Shown here piece after piece: positions 49,121 to 57,512 of a DNA stretch of 64,000 nucleotides. A program made the position numbers and the translations under genes. Position 1 is the stretch's first letter, and each line of letters starts with the position of its first letter. The stretch comes from Cupriavidus sp. D39 (GTDB lineage Bacteria > Pseudomonadota > Gammaproteobacteria > Burkholderiales > Burkholderiaceae), in assembly GCF_026627925.1 (NCBI RefSeq), contig NZ_JAPNLE010000009.1, positions 1,488,001 through 1,552,000 of the forward strand. Direction: 5' to 3'. The notes under the pieces were generated by a model. It searched no databases, was not told the DNA's origin, and was given only the letters and a program-made list of their open reading frames with translations.

Positions 49121-50197
49121 CTATGACGCCACCTCGTGCTCCGAGCGATCGCCACGCAGCCGGCCGACGATGCCTTGCGGGAAGTAATACACGCTGAGGA
49201 TAAACAGCAGGCCGAGCCACAGCAGCCAGCGGTCCGGATGCAGCAGCCCAGACAGCAGCGGGATCGCCGCGGTGGCATCGCTCGCCAGCTTCATCACGTC
49301 CTGCAGGTAGGTCTGCGCCACCAGGAACAGCGTGGTGCCGATCAGCGCGCCGTACAGCGTGCCCATGCCGCCAATCACCACGATCAGCAGGATGTCGACC
49401 ATGATCTCGAAGGACAACGAGGTGTCCGGGCCGTTGTAGCGCAGCCAGAGCGCCATCAGCACCCCGGCCAGCGTGGCAAACCCGGCCGACAGCACGGTGG
49501 ACACGGTACGATACACCACGGTGCGGTAGCCGATGGCCTCGGCTCGGAAATCGTTCTCGCGGATCGCCTGCAGCACCCGGCCGAACGGCGAATTCACCAC
49601 GCGCAACAGCAGCAGGAACAGCAGCAGCGCGCTGGCAAACACAAAGTAATAGGAAAACAGCTTGCCGTTGAGCGGCACGCCAAGCCACTCGGCGTCGCCC
49701 AGCGAAAAGCCCGGCGTGAAGACTTCCGGCACCTTGAAGCTGATGCCATCCTCGCCGCCGGTCCACTCGGAGAGCTGCGACACCAGCGTGGCAAAGGCGG
49801 TGGCCACCGCCAGCGTGATCATGGCAAAGAAGATCGCCCGGACCCGCAGCGAGAACAGCCCGATCAGGAAGGCCAGCAGCATCGACACCAGCAGCGCGCC
49901 CAGCGTGCCGAGCGCCAGCGCGCCCCACCCAGGCTCCAGCCGCGACATGGCAATCGCCACGCCATAGCCGCCGATGCCGAAGAACATGGTGTGGGCAAAG
50001 GAGACGATGCCAGTATAGCCGAGCAACAAGTCGTAGCTGGCCACCAGCACCACGAAGATGCAGATCTTGGCGGCCATATTGAGCGCGCGCGCGCCGGGAA
50101 ACAGGAAGGGCGCGCACGCCAGCGCCAGCAGCATGGCCAGCAGGATCACGGTCAGCACGCGGCTTCTTGGCAGGTCGCCGGAAAGCAGTCGGGTCAT
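49121..50197 (-). CDS. Branched-chain-type ABC transporter permease, LivM-like
   Basis: 358 residues with about 9-10 hydrophobic helices. LivM signatures: LLLGYTGIVSFAHTMFFGIG near the N-terminus and VVIGGMGTLYGALIGT (EAA-like cytoplasmic loop) near the C-terminus. Forms the inner-membrane channel with the LivH-like gene 15 bp upstream. In this operon the substrate is unlikely to be an amino acid only; see the phaY and synthetase neighbours. Confidence 0.94.
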   Translation of the reverse strand: MTRLLSGDLPRSRVLTVILLAMLLALACAPFLFPGARALNMAAKICIFVVLVASYDLLLGYTGIVSFAHTMFFGIGGYGVAIAMSRLEPGWGALALGTLGALLVSMLLAFLIGLFSLRVRAIFFAMITLAVATAFATLVSQLSEWTGGEDGISFKVPEVFTPGFSLGDAEWLGVPLNGKLFSYYFVFASALLLFLLLLRVVNSPFGRVLQAIRENDFRAEAIGYRTVVYRTVSTVLSAGFATLAGVLMALWLRYNGPDTSLSFEIMVDILLIVVIGGMGTLYGALIGTTLFLVAQTYLQDVMKLASDATAAIPLLSGLLHPDRWLLWLGLLFILSVYYFPQGIVGRLRGDRSEHEVAS

Positions 50198-50212
50198 GGT
50201 TTTCCTCGGCGC

Positions 50213-51244
50213 TCAGCGCTTGGCTACCGGGTAAAGGCCCTGCGGACGCCACAGCAGGATCATCACCATCAGCAGGATGTTCGAGAACAGCGCCACCTTG
50301 GGAAACAGGAAGCCGGTGTAGTTGGCCATCAGGCCCACCAGCAAGGCACCGACAAAGCAGCCGGTGGTGGAGCCGAGCCCGCCGATGATGATCACGATGA
50401 AGATCAGCACATTGACCTGGGCACCGATCGACGCGGTGATGTTCTGCTGGTACAGCCCCCACAGTACGCCGCCCATGCCGGCAAGCCCTGCCCCCACCAC
50501 GAACACGCCGATGAACAAGAGCCGGATGCGGTAGCCGAGCGACTCCACCATCTCGCGGTTCTCCACACCGGCGCGGATCAACAGGCCGATGCGCGTGCGG
50601 TTGAGCACCAGCACCATGGAGATGAAGATCACCAGCCCGAGCACCACGGCGATGAGCCGGTATTTCTCGATGGCCGCGTCGCCCAGCAGCACCGCGCCGC
50701 GGAAGGTCGTGGGCACCTGCAGCGCAATGGTCTCCGCTCCCCAGATCGCCTTGATCAGTTGCTCGGCCACGATCATGCCGCCCATGGTGATCAGGATCTG
50801 CTTCAGGTGCTGGCCGTAGACCGGGCGCACCACGATGCGCTCGAACAGGAAGCCGATGGCACCCGCCGCCACCATCGCCGCCAGGATGGCAAGGCCGAAC
50901 ACCGCCAGGTTGAGCCACAGGCTGTCGGCCTCCACCCAGGCGCCCAGCGGCAGCAGCACGGATGCCGCCACATAGGCCCCCAGCGCGATAAACGCGCCGT
51001 GCCCAAAGTTGAGCACGTCCATCAGGCCGAATACCAGCGTCAGGCCCGACGACACCACGAACACGATCATGCCCATGGCAAGGCCGGCGATGGTCAGGGT
51101 GAGCCAGGTCGAGCCGCTGCCGATCAGGGGATAGGCCAGCAGCATCAGCAGCGGGGCCAGCGCCAGCGGGGTCCAGTCGAGCCGGACCTTGGGCAGGTCG
51201 GCCGGCGCCGCCGGGGTGGTGGGTAAGGAGCGTGTACTCGCCAT
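50213..51244 (-). CDS. Branched-chain-type ABC transporter permease, LivH-like
   Basis: 343 residues from the ATG preceded by AGGACCGAGACA; upstream in-frame ATGs at 51277 and 51289 would add 11-15 residues. Eight or so helices. LivH signatures are TLVFGLMDVLNFGHGAFIAL and IIIGGLGSTTGCFVGALLVG. It lies between livM and, after a repeat-rich 424-bp gap, livF. Confidence 0.93.
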   Translation of the reverse strand: MASTRSLPTTPAAPADLPKVRLDWTPLALAPLLMLLAYPLIGSGSTWLTLTIAGLAMGMIVFVVSSGLTLVFGLMDVLNFGHGAFIALGAYVAASVLLPLGAWVEADSLWLNLAVFGLAILAAMVAAGAIGFLFERIVVRPVYGQHLKQILITMGGMIVAEQLIKAIWGAETIALQVPTTFRGAVLLGDAAIEKYRLIAVVLGLVIFISMVLVLNRTRIGLLIRAGVENREMVESLGYRIRLLFIGVFVVGAGLAGMGGVLWGLYQQNITASIGAQVNVLIFIVIIIGGLGSTTGCFVGALLVGLMANYTGFLFPKVALFSNILLMVMILLWRPQGLYPVAKR

Positions 51245-51308
51245 TGTCTCGGTCCTGACGATGTCTTGTTTGGTCATGGGCGGCAGCACGTGCCGCAGCG
51301 CTTCATTA

Positions 51309-51340
51309 GGTCAAAAGGCCAAAAGGTCAAAAGGTCAAAA
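51309..51340. repeat. Four tandem 8-bp GGTCAAAA units
   Basis: Units at 51309, 51317, 51325 and 51333; the second reads GGCCAAAA. Located just upstream of the LivH-like gene in the gap inside the ABC operon. Confidence 0.85.
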
Positions 51341-51446
51341 GCTTAAAGTCAAAGGCAGTTTCACCTCCCCTGCGGGGAGGCGACCTACTTTCTTGGCTCG
51401 CCAAGAGAGTAGGCAAAGAAGGCGACCCGGATGGGGCGAAAGACTC

Positions 51447-51550
51447 CTCGTCGGCAGGCAAAAAGAGCGGCCGGGGGCCAAACTCACATCGCCTTAAGGC
51501 GATGCTCAAACATGGCCCCCTCTTTTCCGCTCTTTTTGCCTGCCGACGAG
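51447..51550. repeat. Nested palindromic intergenic element inside the ABC operon
   Basis: Perfect 24-bp arms at 51447-51470 and 51527-51550 enclose a further perfect palindrome CATCGCCTTAAGGCGATG at 51487-51504. A GGGGGCC/GGCCCCC pair lies between. As RNA it would form a long hairpin between livF and livH. The rest of the 51245-51668 gap contains GC-rich dyads of similar style (about 51367-51425) but no gene. Confidence 0.9.
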
Positions 51551-51668
51551 GCGCCCCATAACGGGAGATGAAAACCTTGACGGCTCGCTGCGCATCGCGG
51601 GCGGGTGATTGCCGCCTGGGGGCGGAAATCACGGCTACACGGAGTGATGCTTTGACTCAAACCATTCC

Positions 51669-52406
51669 CTACTGATGCGCGGCCAGCGACAAACCCAGCA
51701 GCCGCTGCTGCAAGGCTTCATCCCCTGCCAGCGCTGCCATGCTGCCCGTATGCACCACGCGGCCGTCGTCCATCACAGCAACGGTGTCCCCCACCGACTT
51801 TGCCATGTGGAAGTTCTGTTCCACCAGCAGGATCGACACCTCGGTCTGCTTGAGCTCGCGGAACACCGTGATCATGTTCTGGATGATGGCCGGCGCCAGG
51901 CCCTTGGTTGGCTCGTCCACGATCAGCAGCTTGCGTGGCTCGATGATGGCGCGCGCCACCGACAGCATCTGCTTCTGTCCGCCGGACAGCACGCCGGCGC
52001 GCTGGTGCCAGAAGATCTTCAGCGCGGGGAACATGCGGAACACCCAGTCCAGCCGCTGCCCGTCAATGGCGCCGCTGCGCGCGGCCAGCCGCATGTTCTC
52101 GGCCACCGTCAGCTCGGAGAACACGCTCATGTTCTCGGGCACATAGGCAACGCCGGCCTGCGCGATGGCGGGTGTGCCGCGGCGCGTGATGTCGGCCCCG
52201 TCGAACGCGATCCGCCCTTCGCTCGCCTGCCACAGGTTCATGATGGTGCGCAGCGTGGTGGTCTTGCCCGCGCCGTTGCGCCCCAGCAGCATGGTCACGC
52301 CGCCGCGCGGCACCGCAAAGCTCACGCCATGCAGGATGTGATACGGCCCGATATGCGTCTGCACGCTATCCAGGCTCAGGATGGGTGCTGCCGATCCCTC
52401 AGCCAT
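51669..52406 (-). CDS. Branched-chain-type ABC transporter ATPase, LivF-like
   Basis: 245 residues. Walker A GRNGAGKTT, signature LSGGQKQMLSVARAI, Walker B LLIVDEPTKGLAP and the H-loop VEQNF. The short form with GVAYVPENMSVFSELTV is typical of LivF. Its start overlaps the end of livG by 8 bp, indicating coupling. It pairs with LivG to energise the importer. Confidence 0.95.
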   Translation of the reverse strand: MAEGSAAPILSLDSVQTHIGPYHILHGVSFAVPRGGVTMLLGRNGAGKTTTLRTIMNLWQASEGRIAFDGADITRRGTPAIAQAGVAYVPENMSVFSELTVAENMRLAARSGAIDGQRLDWVFRMFPALKIFWHQRAGVLSGGQKQMLSVARAIIEPRKLLIVDEPTKGLAPAIIQNMITVFRELKQTEVSILLVEQNFHMAKSVGDTVAVMDDGRVVHTGSMAALAGDEALQQRLLGLSLAAHQ

Positions 52407-53241
52407 GACTGCCCTCCTGCTGCGCGCTCTCGTCGGCAGCGATGCCCAGGTATGCCTGCTGCACGATCGGCGAGGCGATCACCTCGGCCGGGTCGCCATC
52501 GGCCATCAGGTTGCCGTTATGCAGCACGATGATGCGGTCGGCCAGCGAGCGCACCACATCCATCTTGTGCTCCACCAGCAGCACCGTCTTGCTCTTGTCG
52601 CGCTTGATCTCCTGGATCAGGCCCAGGATCACCGGCACCTCATCCACGCTCATGCCGGCGGTCGGCTCGTCGAACATGAAGATACGCGGCTGCAGCGCCA
52701 GCAAGATGCCCACCTCCAGCTTGCGCTGGTCGCCATGCGGCAGCGAGGCCACCGGCAGGTGGCGCTTGTCGGCCAGGGCGACCCGCTCGAGACAGTCCTC
52801 GGCCTCCGCGCGTACCGCGCGGTTCGCGCTCCACACGGACCACAGATCCAGCCCGATGCGCCGGCGCGACTGCACCGCCAGCCGCACGTTCTCGAACACG
52901 GACAGATTGGGAAACAGGCTGGTCAGCTGGAACGCGCGGCCAATGCCGCGCCGCGCCTTGTGCGGCACCGGCAGGCGCGTCACGTCCTCGCCGCCGAGCA
53001 GGATCTGCCCGGCGCTGGGCGGCAACTGGCCCGATATCAGGTTGAAGTACGTGGTCTTGCCGGCCCCGTTGGGGCCGACGATGCAGGTCAGCTCGCCCGG
53101 ACGGAATGCGCAGGACACTGCGTTGACCGCCACGTGGCCGCCAAAGCGGATGGTGAGATCGCGCGTCTCGAGCGCGGGCGGCCCTGCCACCGCCCGCGAG
53201 AGCGCTGCCGTTGTATCGATGGAAGCGGCGCCCACTGTCAT
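52399..53241 (-). CDS. Branched-chain-type ABC transporter ATPase, LivG-like
   Basis: 280 residues. Walker A GPNGAGKTT, Q-loop GRAFQLTSLFPNLSVFENVR, Walker B IFMFDEPTAGMS and H-loop LLVEHKMDVV. The ABC signature is unusual: SLPHGDQRKLEVG replaces LSxGxQ, as in a LivG subgroup. The ATG overlaps the TGA of the substrate-binding protein gene (ATGA), so translation is coupled. Confidence 0.94.
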   Translation of the reverse strand: MTVGAASIDTTAALSRAVAGPPALETRDLTIRFGGHVAVNAVSCAFRPGELTCIVGPNGAGKTTYFNLISGQLPPSAGQILLGGEDVTRLPVPHKARRGIGRAFQLTSLFPNLSVFENVRLAVQSRRRIGLDLWSVWSANRAVRAEAEDCLERVALADKRHLPVASLPHGDQRKLEVGILLALQPRIFMFDEPTAGMSVDEVPVILGLIQEIKRDKSKTVLLVEHKMDVVRSLADRIIVLHNGNLMADGDPAEVIASPIVQQAYLGIAADESAQQEGSHG

Positions 53242-54426
53242 CACCGCTTGTTGCGGATCGGCACGCTCATTTCCTCCGGCTTGATCTCGCGGACCAGCTC
53301 GGGCACGCCCCAGGCGAACGCAGGATCGACCTTGATCTTGAAGTGGTACATCGACTGCAACGCCTGGTGGTCTTCCTTGCGGAAGGTCATCTTGCCCTTG
53401 GGCGTCTCGAACGACATGCCCTCCATCGCGCCGATCAGCTTCTCGGTGCTGGTGTCGCCGTTGGTCTTCTTGAGCGCCTCGACCAGCGCGATGCCGGCCG
53501 TCATGCCGCCGGCGGTGAAGAAGTCGGGCGGCGACTTGAACTTGGTGTAGTGGTTGGACACCAGCCACTCGTTGGCCTTGTTCTTGGGAATGCCGAAGTA
53601 GTAGTACGTCGCGCCTTCCATGCCGGGGAAGTTCTTGTAGTTGCTCATGGCCGGCAGGATATTGCCGCCGGTGGCGATCTCGATGCCGTAGCGCTTGGGA
53701 TCGAGGTCGGCGATCTTGAACGGGTTGCCGGCACCCGCCCAGATGATAAAGATGATCTTGCGGCCCGGCTTGTCCTTGAGCGAATCGAAGAGGCGCTGCA
53801 GCCCCGGCGGTAAAGTCCGTGGTGTTGGTCGGCAGGTATTCCTCGTGCACGATCTTGGCGTTCTTGAGCGCGCCCTTGAAGGCCTTCACGCCGTCGCGGC
53901 CAAAGGCGTAGTCCTGCGCCAGCGTGGCGATCTGCACGCCGGGCTTGTCGAGTGCCACGGCGTTGGAGATGGCATCCTGAGACGAGTTGCGGCCGGTGCG
54001 GAAGATGTAGCGGTTCCACTTCTCGCCGGTGATGGAATCCGCCACGGCGGGCTCCACCAGCAGGATCTTCTTGTACTCCTCGGCCACCGGCAGCATCGCC
54101 AGCGCCGTGCCGGAGGACGTCGGCCCCACGGCGATGTCCGCGCGATCGTCGCTATACGCCGCAGCAAGCTGCGCCTTGGCCACGTCGGGCTTGCCCTGGG
54201 TGTCCTTCTCCAGCACCACCAGCTTGTTGCCGTTGACCATCATGGTGCCGTTGGTGGCATAGTCCAGCCCCATCATCAGCCCGGTCTGGGTCTGCTTGGC
54301 GTAGGCCTCGAGCGCCCCGGTCTTGTCGTAGACGTGGGCGATGCGGATATCCTTGGCAAGGGCGCCGCCGGCGGCCAGCAGGCTGGCCAGCGCGATGGCG
54401 CCAGCGGCTTGGTGCTTGAATTGCAT
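53241..54426 (-). CDS. Branched-chain-type ABC transporter substrate-binding protein, LivJ-like, frameshifted
   Basis: About 394 residues after correction. Signal peptide GAIALASLLAAGGALA is followed by a type I periplasmic binding fold: IRIAHVYDKTGALEAYAKQT, GPTSSGTALAMLPVA, TLAQDYAFGRDGVKAFKGAL. The frame changes near 53802-53805 (four C, one extra base), joining TDFTAG to LQRLFDSLKDKPG. This is the one clear insertion rather than deletion among the indels, along with one in pncB. Ribosome site GAGGAGAC. Confidence 0.9.
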
Positions 54427-54654
54427 TCTTGTCTCCTCTAAGGGTGTCTCTTGTCGTTGCAAGTGCAGATCCTGCCTGCTTGTTGCTGCTTCGCTTTCCT
54501 GCGTTCCGTCCTGCGGTCCTTCCTGTCCTGCCTTTCCGTTTGCTGCCTTAGCGCGCGCGTCTGCGCCACGCTGCCGGGTACCTTGTCCTTGCGCCCGGCC
54601 GCGAGCGACAGTGCACCGCCGTGCTGCCAACACGCTCGACCAGCACCAACGCGC

Positions 54655-55260
54655 TCATCGCGCCGCCAGCCCGTGCGAGATCATGTCGAAGGCGGTGTCG
54701 ACCACCTTGTCCATCGACGCCGGCCGCTTCCACAGCGCATAGCGCATGCCAAGGAAATTGCTGATGCCGATCAGGCACCACGCCCGCACCTCGGCGTCGC
54801 CCGGCGAGATCTCGCCCTGCTCCTCAGCCTTGCCCAGGCGCCGGCTGTAGACATCGGCGAACACCTGGAAATAGCTGCTGTAGATGGTCTCGTCCACCGA
54901 GTAGGAATCGAGCACGATGCGGTACAGATTCTTGTGGCGCGCGACAAACGAGAGAAAGGCCTTGAGTCCCAGCCGCTCGGCCTCGATCTGCGTCTGCGCC
55001 TGCCCCACGTGCTTGCGCAGGTGGGCCCGCACCAGTTCCAGCATGTGCTGCACCAGCGCGCGGAAGATATCTTCCTTGTCCTTGAAGTAAAGGTAGAAGG
55101 TGCCCATGGCCACCTCTGCCTCCTGCGTGATCTCGGAGATCGAGGCCACGTAGTAGCCCTTCTCGCCGAACACTTTCTCGGCAGCGCGCAGCAGCGCTTC
55201 GCGGGTCTTCTGGCCGCGCGCGGTCTTGGGCTGGCTTACGCCGGATTCGGTAAGGGACAT
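54655..55260 (-). CDS. TetR family regulator of the ABC/phaY operon
   Basis: 201 residues. HTH: ALLRAAEKVFGEKGYYVASI, SEITQEAEVAMGTFYLYFKDK. The C-terminal helices suit an acyl or acyl-CoA ligand as in other TetR proteins near fatty-acid genes (inference). It heads a leftward gene series that runs to the MaoC gene, and a dyad AAACATGA-N8-TCATGTTT lies upstream. Confidence 0.93.
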   Translation of the reverse strand: MSLTESGVSQPKTARGQKTREALLRAAEKVFGEKGYYVASISEITQEAEVAMGTFYLYFKDKEDIFRALVQHMLELVRAHLRKHVGQAQTQIEAERLGLKAFLSFVARHKNLYRIVLDSYSVDETIYSSYFQVFADVYSRRLGKAEEQGEISPGDAEVRAWCLIGISNFLGMRYALWKRPASMDKVVDTAFDMISHGLAAR

Positions 55261-55348
55261 CGGGGCTCCGCGGTGGCTGGTCAGACCGGAAAACGGCAGT
55301 CAAGCAGCGGCATTGCACCGCGGAAACCGTCACCTCCGGCTCACCTCA

Positions 55349-55372
55349 AAACATGATAACTGATTCATGTTT
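55349..55372. promoter_or_regulatory. Putative TetR operator
   Basis: AAACATGA-N8-TCATGTTT, perfect 8-bp arms, 89 bp before the tetR start and in the AT-rich divergent region before the hydrolase gene. It may control both directions. Confidence 0.6.
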
Positions 55373-55490
55373 CATGATATAAAGTTAGCGATCCGTATGT
55401 CAATACATGGCTTACCCGGAGCTTTGGCCAAGCACGTGGCCGGGGCCAGACGCCCAGACTGGAAGTTCGCCATTGGATGCTTCACACGCG

Positions 55491-56369
55491 ATGACTAACG
55501 TCGAGGCCGCCCCCGCCTTCGATACCCACCCTGCCTCCGGTTCCCGGCCCGGCTGGCGGGAGGCCGGCAGCGGGCGTGCATTGCTGTTGCTGCACGGCTG
55601 GTCGCTATCCGGCGAGGCGTTCGACGGCCAGCGCGCGCTGGCAAGCCACGGCTATCGCGTGATCGCCCCGGACCATGCCGGGCATGGCTTGTCTGCTGCA
55701 TTGCCGCATGCCGGACAAGCCAGCCTTGCGCAGCTTGCCGCCGATGCTGCCGGGCTGATCGGGCACCTGGGATTGCGGGACGTGGTGGTGGTTGGGTGGT
55801 CGATGGGCGCCATGGTGGCCTGGGAGTTGATGCGCGGTGATCCCGCCCCGCCCCTGGCGGCAATCGGCGCCATCGACATGACGCCGCGGCTGGTCAGCGC
55901 GGCGGACTGGCCGCATGGCTTGCACGGGCGCTATGACACCGTCCAGGCCGCGCAAATGGCCGCGCACGTGCGCCAGGACTGGCCCCGCCTGATCGATTCG
56001 GTGCGCGCCGGCTTGTGGAGCGCAGGCAGCAAACCCGATGCGGCCCAGGCGGGCCATATCGCCGCCATCATGCGGCAGTGCGCGCCGGATGCGCTTGCCG
56101 CGCTGTGGCAAGACATGGCGCGCCAGGATTACCGCCCGGCGTTGCGCCAGGCTCGCCTGCCCTTATTCCACCTGGTTGGGGAACGCAGCCGCCTCTACGC
56201 GCCGGCAGTGGGACAGGCCACGCTGGCGCTGCAGCCGGCTGCCCGCCTTGCCACCATCGACGGCACTGGCCATGCCCCGCACATGGAACGGCCGGCTGCC
56301 TTCAACACAGCGCTGCTGGAAATGCTTGCGTGGCTGGATGCAACTGGCGCTCAGGCCAGCAGCCGATAG
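55491..56369 (+). CDS. Alpha/beta hydrolase fold protein
   Basis: 292 residues from this ATG; an upstream ATG at 55407 adds 28 residues without clear benefit, and ribosome sites are weak for both. Oxyanion strand LLLLHGWSLSGEAFD, nucleophile elbow GWSMGAMVA (Ser), acid near FHLVGERSRLY and His in GTGHAPHMERP, so the triad is complete. The size and HGWSLSG/GWSMG pattern are BioH-like, but no bio genes are near. Its 3' end overlaps convergent crcB by 19 bp. Confidence 0.85.
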   Translation: MTNVEAAPAFDTHPASGSRPGWREAGSGRALLLLHGWSLSGEAFDGQRALASHGYRVIAPDHAGHGLSAALPHAGQASLAQLAADAAGLIGHLGLRDVVVVGWSMGAMVAWELMRGDPAPPLAAIGAIDMTPRLVSAADWPHGLHGRYDTVQAAQMAAHVRQDWPRLIDSVRAGLWSAGSKPDAAQAGHIAAIMRQCAPDALAALWQDMARQDYRPALRQARLPLFHLVGERSRLYAPAVGQATLALQPAARLATIDGTGHAPHMERPAAFNTALLEMLAWLDATGAQASSR

Positions 56370-56731
56370 GTCCACAGACCCAGCGCGGTCAGCAGCAGCG
56401 AGCCGCCAAGATGCGCCAGCAGGTGCACCGTCGCCCAGCCATAGTCGCCCGCCATCAGGTTGCCAACGACCTCGCTGGAGAACGTGGAAAACGTGGTCAG
56501 CCCGCCCAGGAAGCCAGTGACCGCCAGCAGGCGCCATTCGGGCGACAACTCCGCATGCGTGCCGAAGAATCCCACCGCCAGCCCGATCAGGTAGCCGCCA
56601 ACCAGGTTGGCCGCCAGCGTCCCATAGGGCAACGCCGGGTTGGCGGCATTCCACAGGACAGAGAACGCCCAGCGCAGCCAGGCTCCTACCGCGGCCCCGA
56701 CCCCGACCGCCACAAAACCGAGCGCGCCCAT
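56351..56731 (-). CDS. crcB: Fluoride channel CrcB (Fluc)
   Basis: 126 residues and four helices. Fluc signatures: GAAVGAWLRWAFS at the start, YGTLAANLVGGYLIGL (with the central Asn), and TGFLGGLTTFSTFSSE with the Na+/F- site Thr-Phe-Ser-Thr. Exports fluoride as a dual-topology dimer. Its ATG overlaps the moaE stop, so it is coupled to the molybdenum-cofactor genes. No fluoride riboswitch was seen before it. Confidence 0.94.
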   Translation of the reverse strand: MGALGFVAVGVGAAVGAWLRWAFSVLWNAANPALPYGTLAANLVGGYLIGLAVGFFGTHAELSPEWRLLAVTGFLGGLTTFSTFSSEVVGNLMAGDYGWATVHLLAHLGGSLLLTALGLWTYRLLA

Positions 56732-57240
56732 CAGCGCTTCAGACCCGAGGTTTCCGCCTGCTCCGTATCGCCGCTGGCATTGAGCGAGCGAATGCCCCAG
56801 CGCGCCAGCGCGGACTCATCGGTCACGCGCGCGTCGACCCAGCGCGCGCCTTCCGGCGTCTGCTCCTTCTTCCAGAACGGCGCTTCGGACTTGAGGTAAT
56901 CCATGATGAATTCGCAGGCGGCAAAGGCGTTGCCGCGATGGGCGGAGGCCACCGCCACCAGCACGATCTGGTCCAGCGGGAGCAACGGCCCGACCCGGTG
57001 CACGATGGTGACGCCGAGCAGCGCCCAGCGCTCCCGCGCAACGGCCTCGATCCGGGCCAGCGCCTTTTCCGTCATGCCGGGATAGTGCTCCAGCTCCATC
57101 GCGCTGACCGCGCTGCCGTCGTTCATGTCGCGCACCGTGCCGATGAAGCTGGCCACCGCGCCCACGCCCGGCTGGTCACGGCGCAATGCCGCCACCTCGG
57201 CGCCCAGGTCGAAATCCTCGCGCTGTACCCTGACGCTCAT
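56731..57240 (-). CDS. moaE: Molybdopterin synthase catalytic subunit MoaE
   Basis: 169 residues. MoaE signatures: GAVASFIGTVRDMNDG, LEHYPGMTEKAL, HRVGPLLPLDQIVLVAVAS, HRGNAFAACEFIMDYLKSEA with PFWKKE holding active Lys residues. Joins sulfur from MoaD to precursor Z. Stop of moaD is 1 bp before; the start of crcB overlaps the end. Confidence 0.96.
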   Translation of the reverse strand: MSVRVQREDFDLGAEVAALRRDQPGVGAVASFIGTVRDMNDGSAVSAMELEHYPGMTEKALARIEAVARERWALLGVTIVHRVGPLLPLDQIVLVAVASAHRGNAFAACEFIMDYLKSEAPFWKKEQTPEGARWVDARVTDESALARWGIRSLNASGDTEQAETSGLKR

Positions 57241-57241
57241 C

Positions 57242-57498
57242 TCAGCCTCCGGTCACGGGCGGGAAAAACGCCACTTCGCAGCCGTCGGCCAGCACGCTGT
57301 CCGAGCTGGCCACCTCGTGGTCCACGGCCATGCGCAAGGCACGGCCCTCGGCCAGCACCTCGGCCCAGGCGCCGCCGCGGGCACCAAGCCAATGGCGCAG
57401 GTCCGCCACGGTAGCCACCTCGGCCGGCACCGCGACGCGCTCCTGCCCCAGGCCCAGCTGCTCGCGCACGCTGGCAAAAAACGGAGTTCGATGTTCAT
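57242..57498 (-). CDS. moaD: Molybdopterin synthase sulfur carrier MoaD, frameshifted
   Basis: 85 residues after correction. C-terminal GG (FFPPVTGG) is the thiocarboxylate site. The N-terminal strand MNIELRFFASVREQLGLG is split: six A on the plus strand (57476-57481) should be seven to keep the frame. A very strong GGAGGGGG ribosome site precedes the ATG, which is 14 bp after the moeA stop. Confidence 0.88.
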
Positions 57499-57512
57499 GG
57501 CGGTCCCCCTCC

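Noticed and set aside
51309..51340. GGTCAAAA repeats as an operator or iteron array
   Set aside because: Only four short units, inside a transporter operon, without replication genes; treated as a simple repeat.
52399..54633. A 744-codon frame that would fuse the solute-binding protein to the LivG ATPase
   Set aside because: The fusion arises only because an indel at 53802 moves the livJ frame into the livG frame. The middle is out-of-frame livJ sequence; a proper livG start overlaps the livJ stop.
56690..56760. Fluoride riboswitch before crcB
   Set aside because: crcB starts inside moaE coding sequence, leaving no room for the leader RNA, and no typical pseudoknot sequence was seen.
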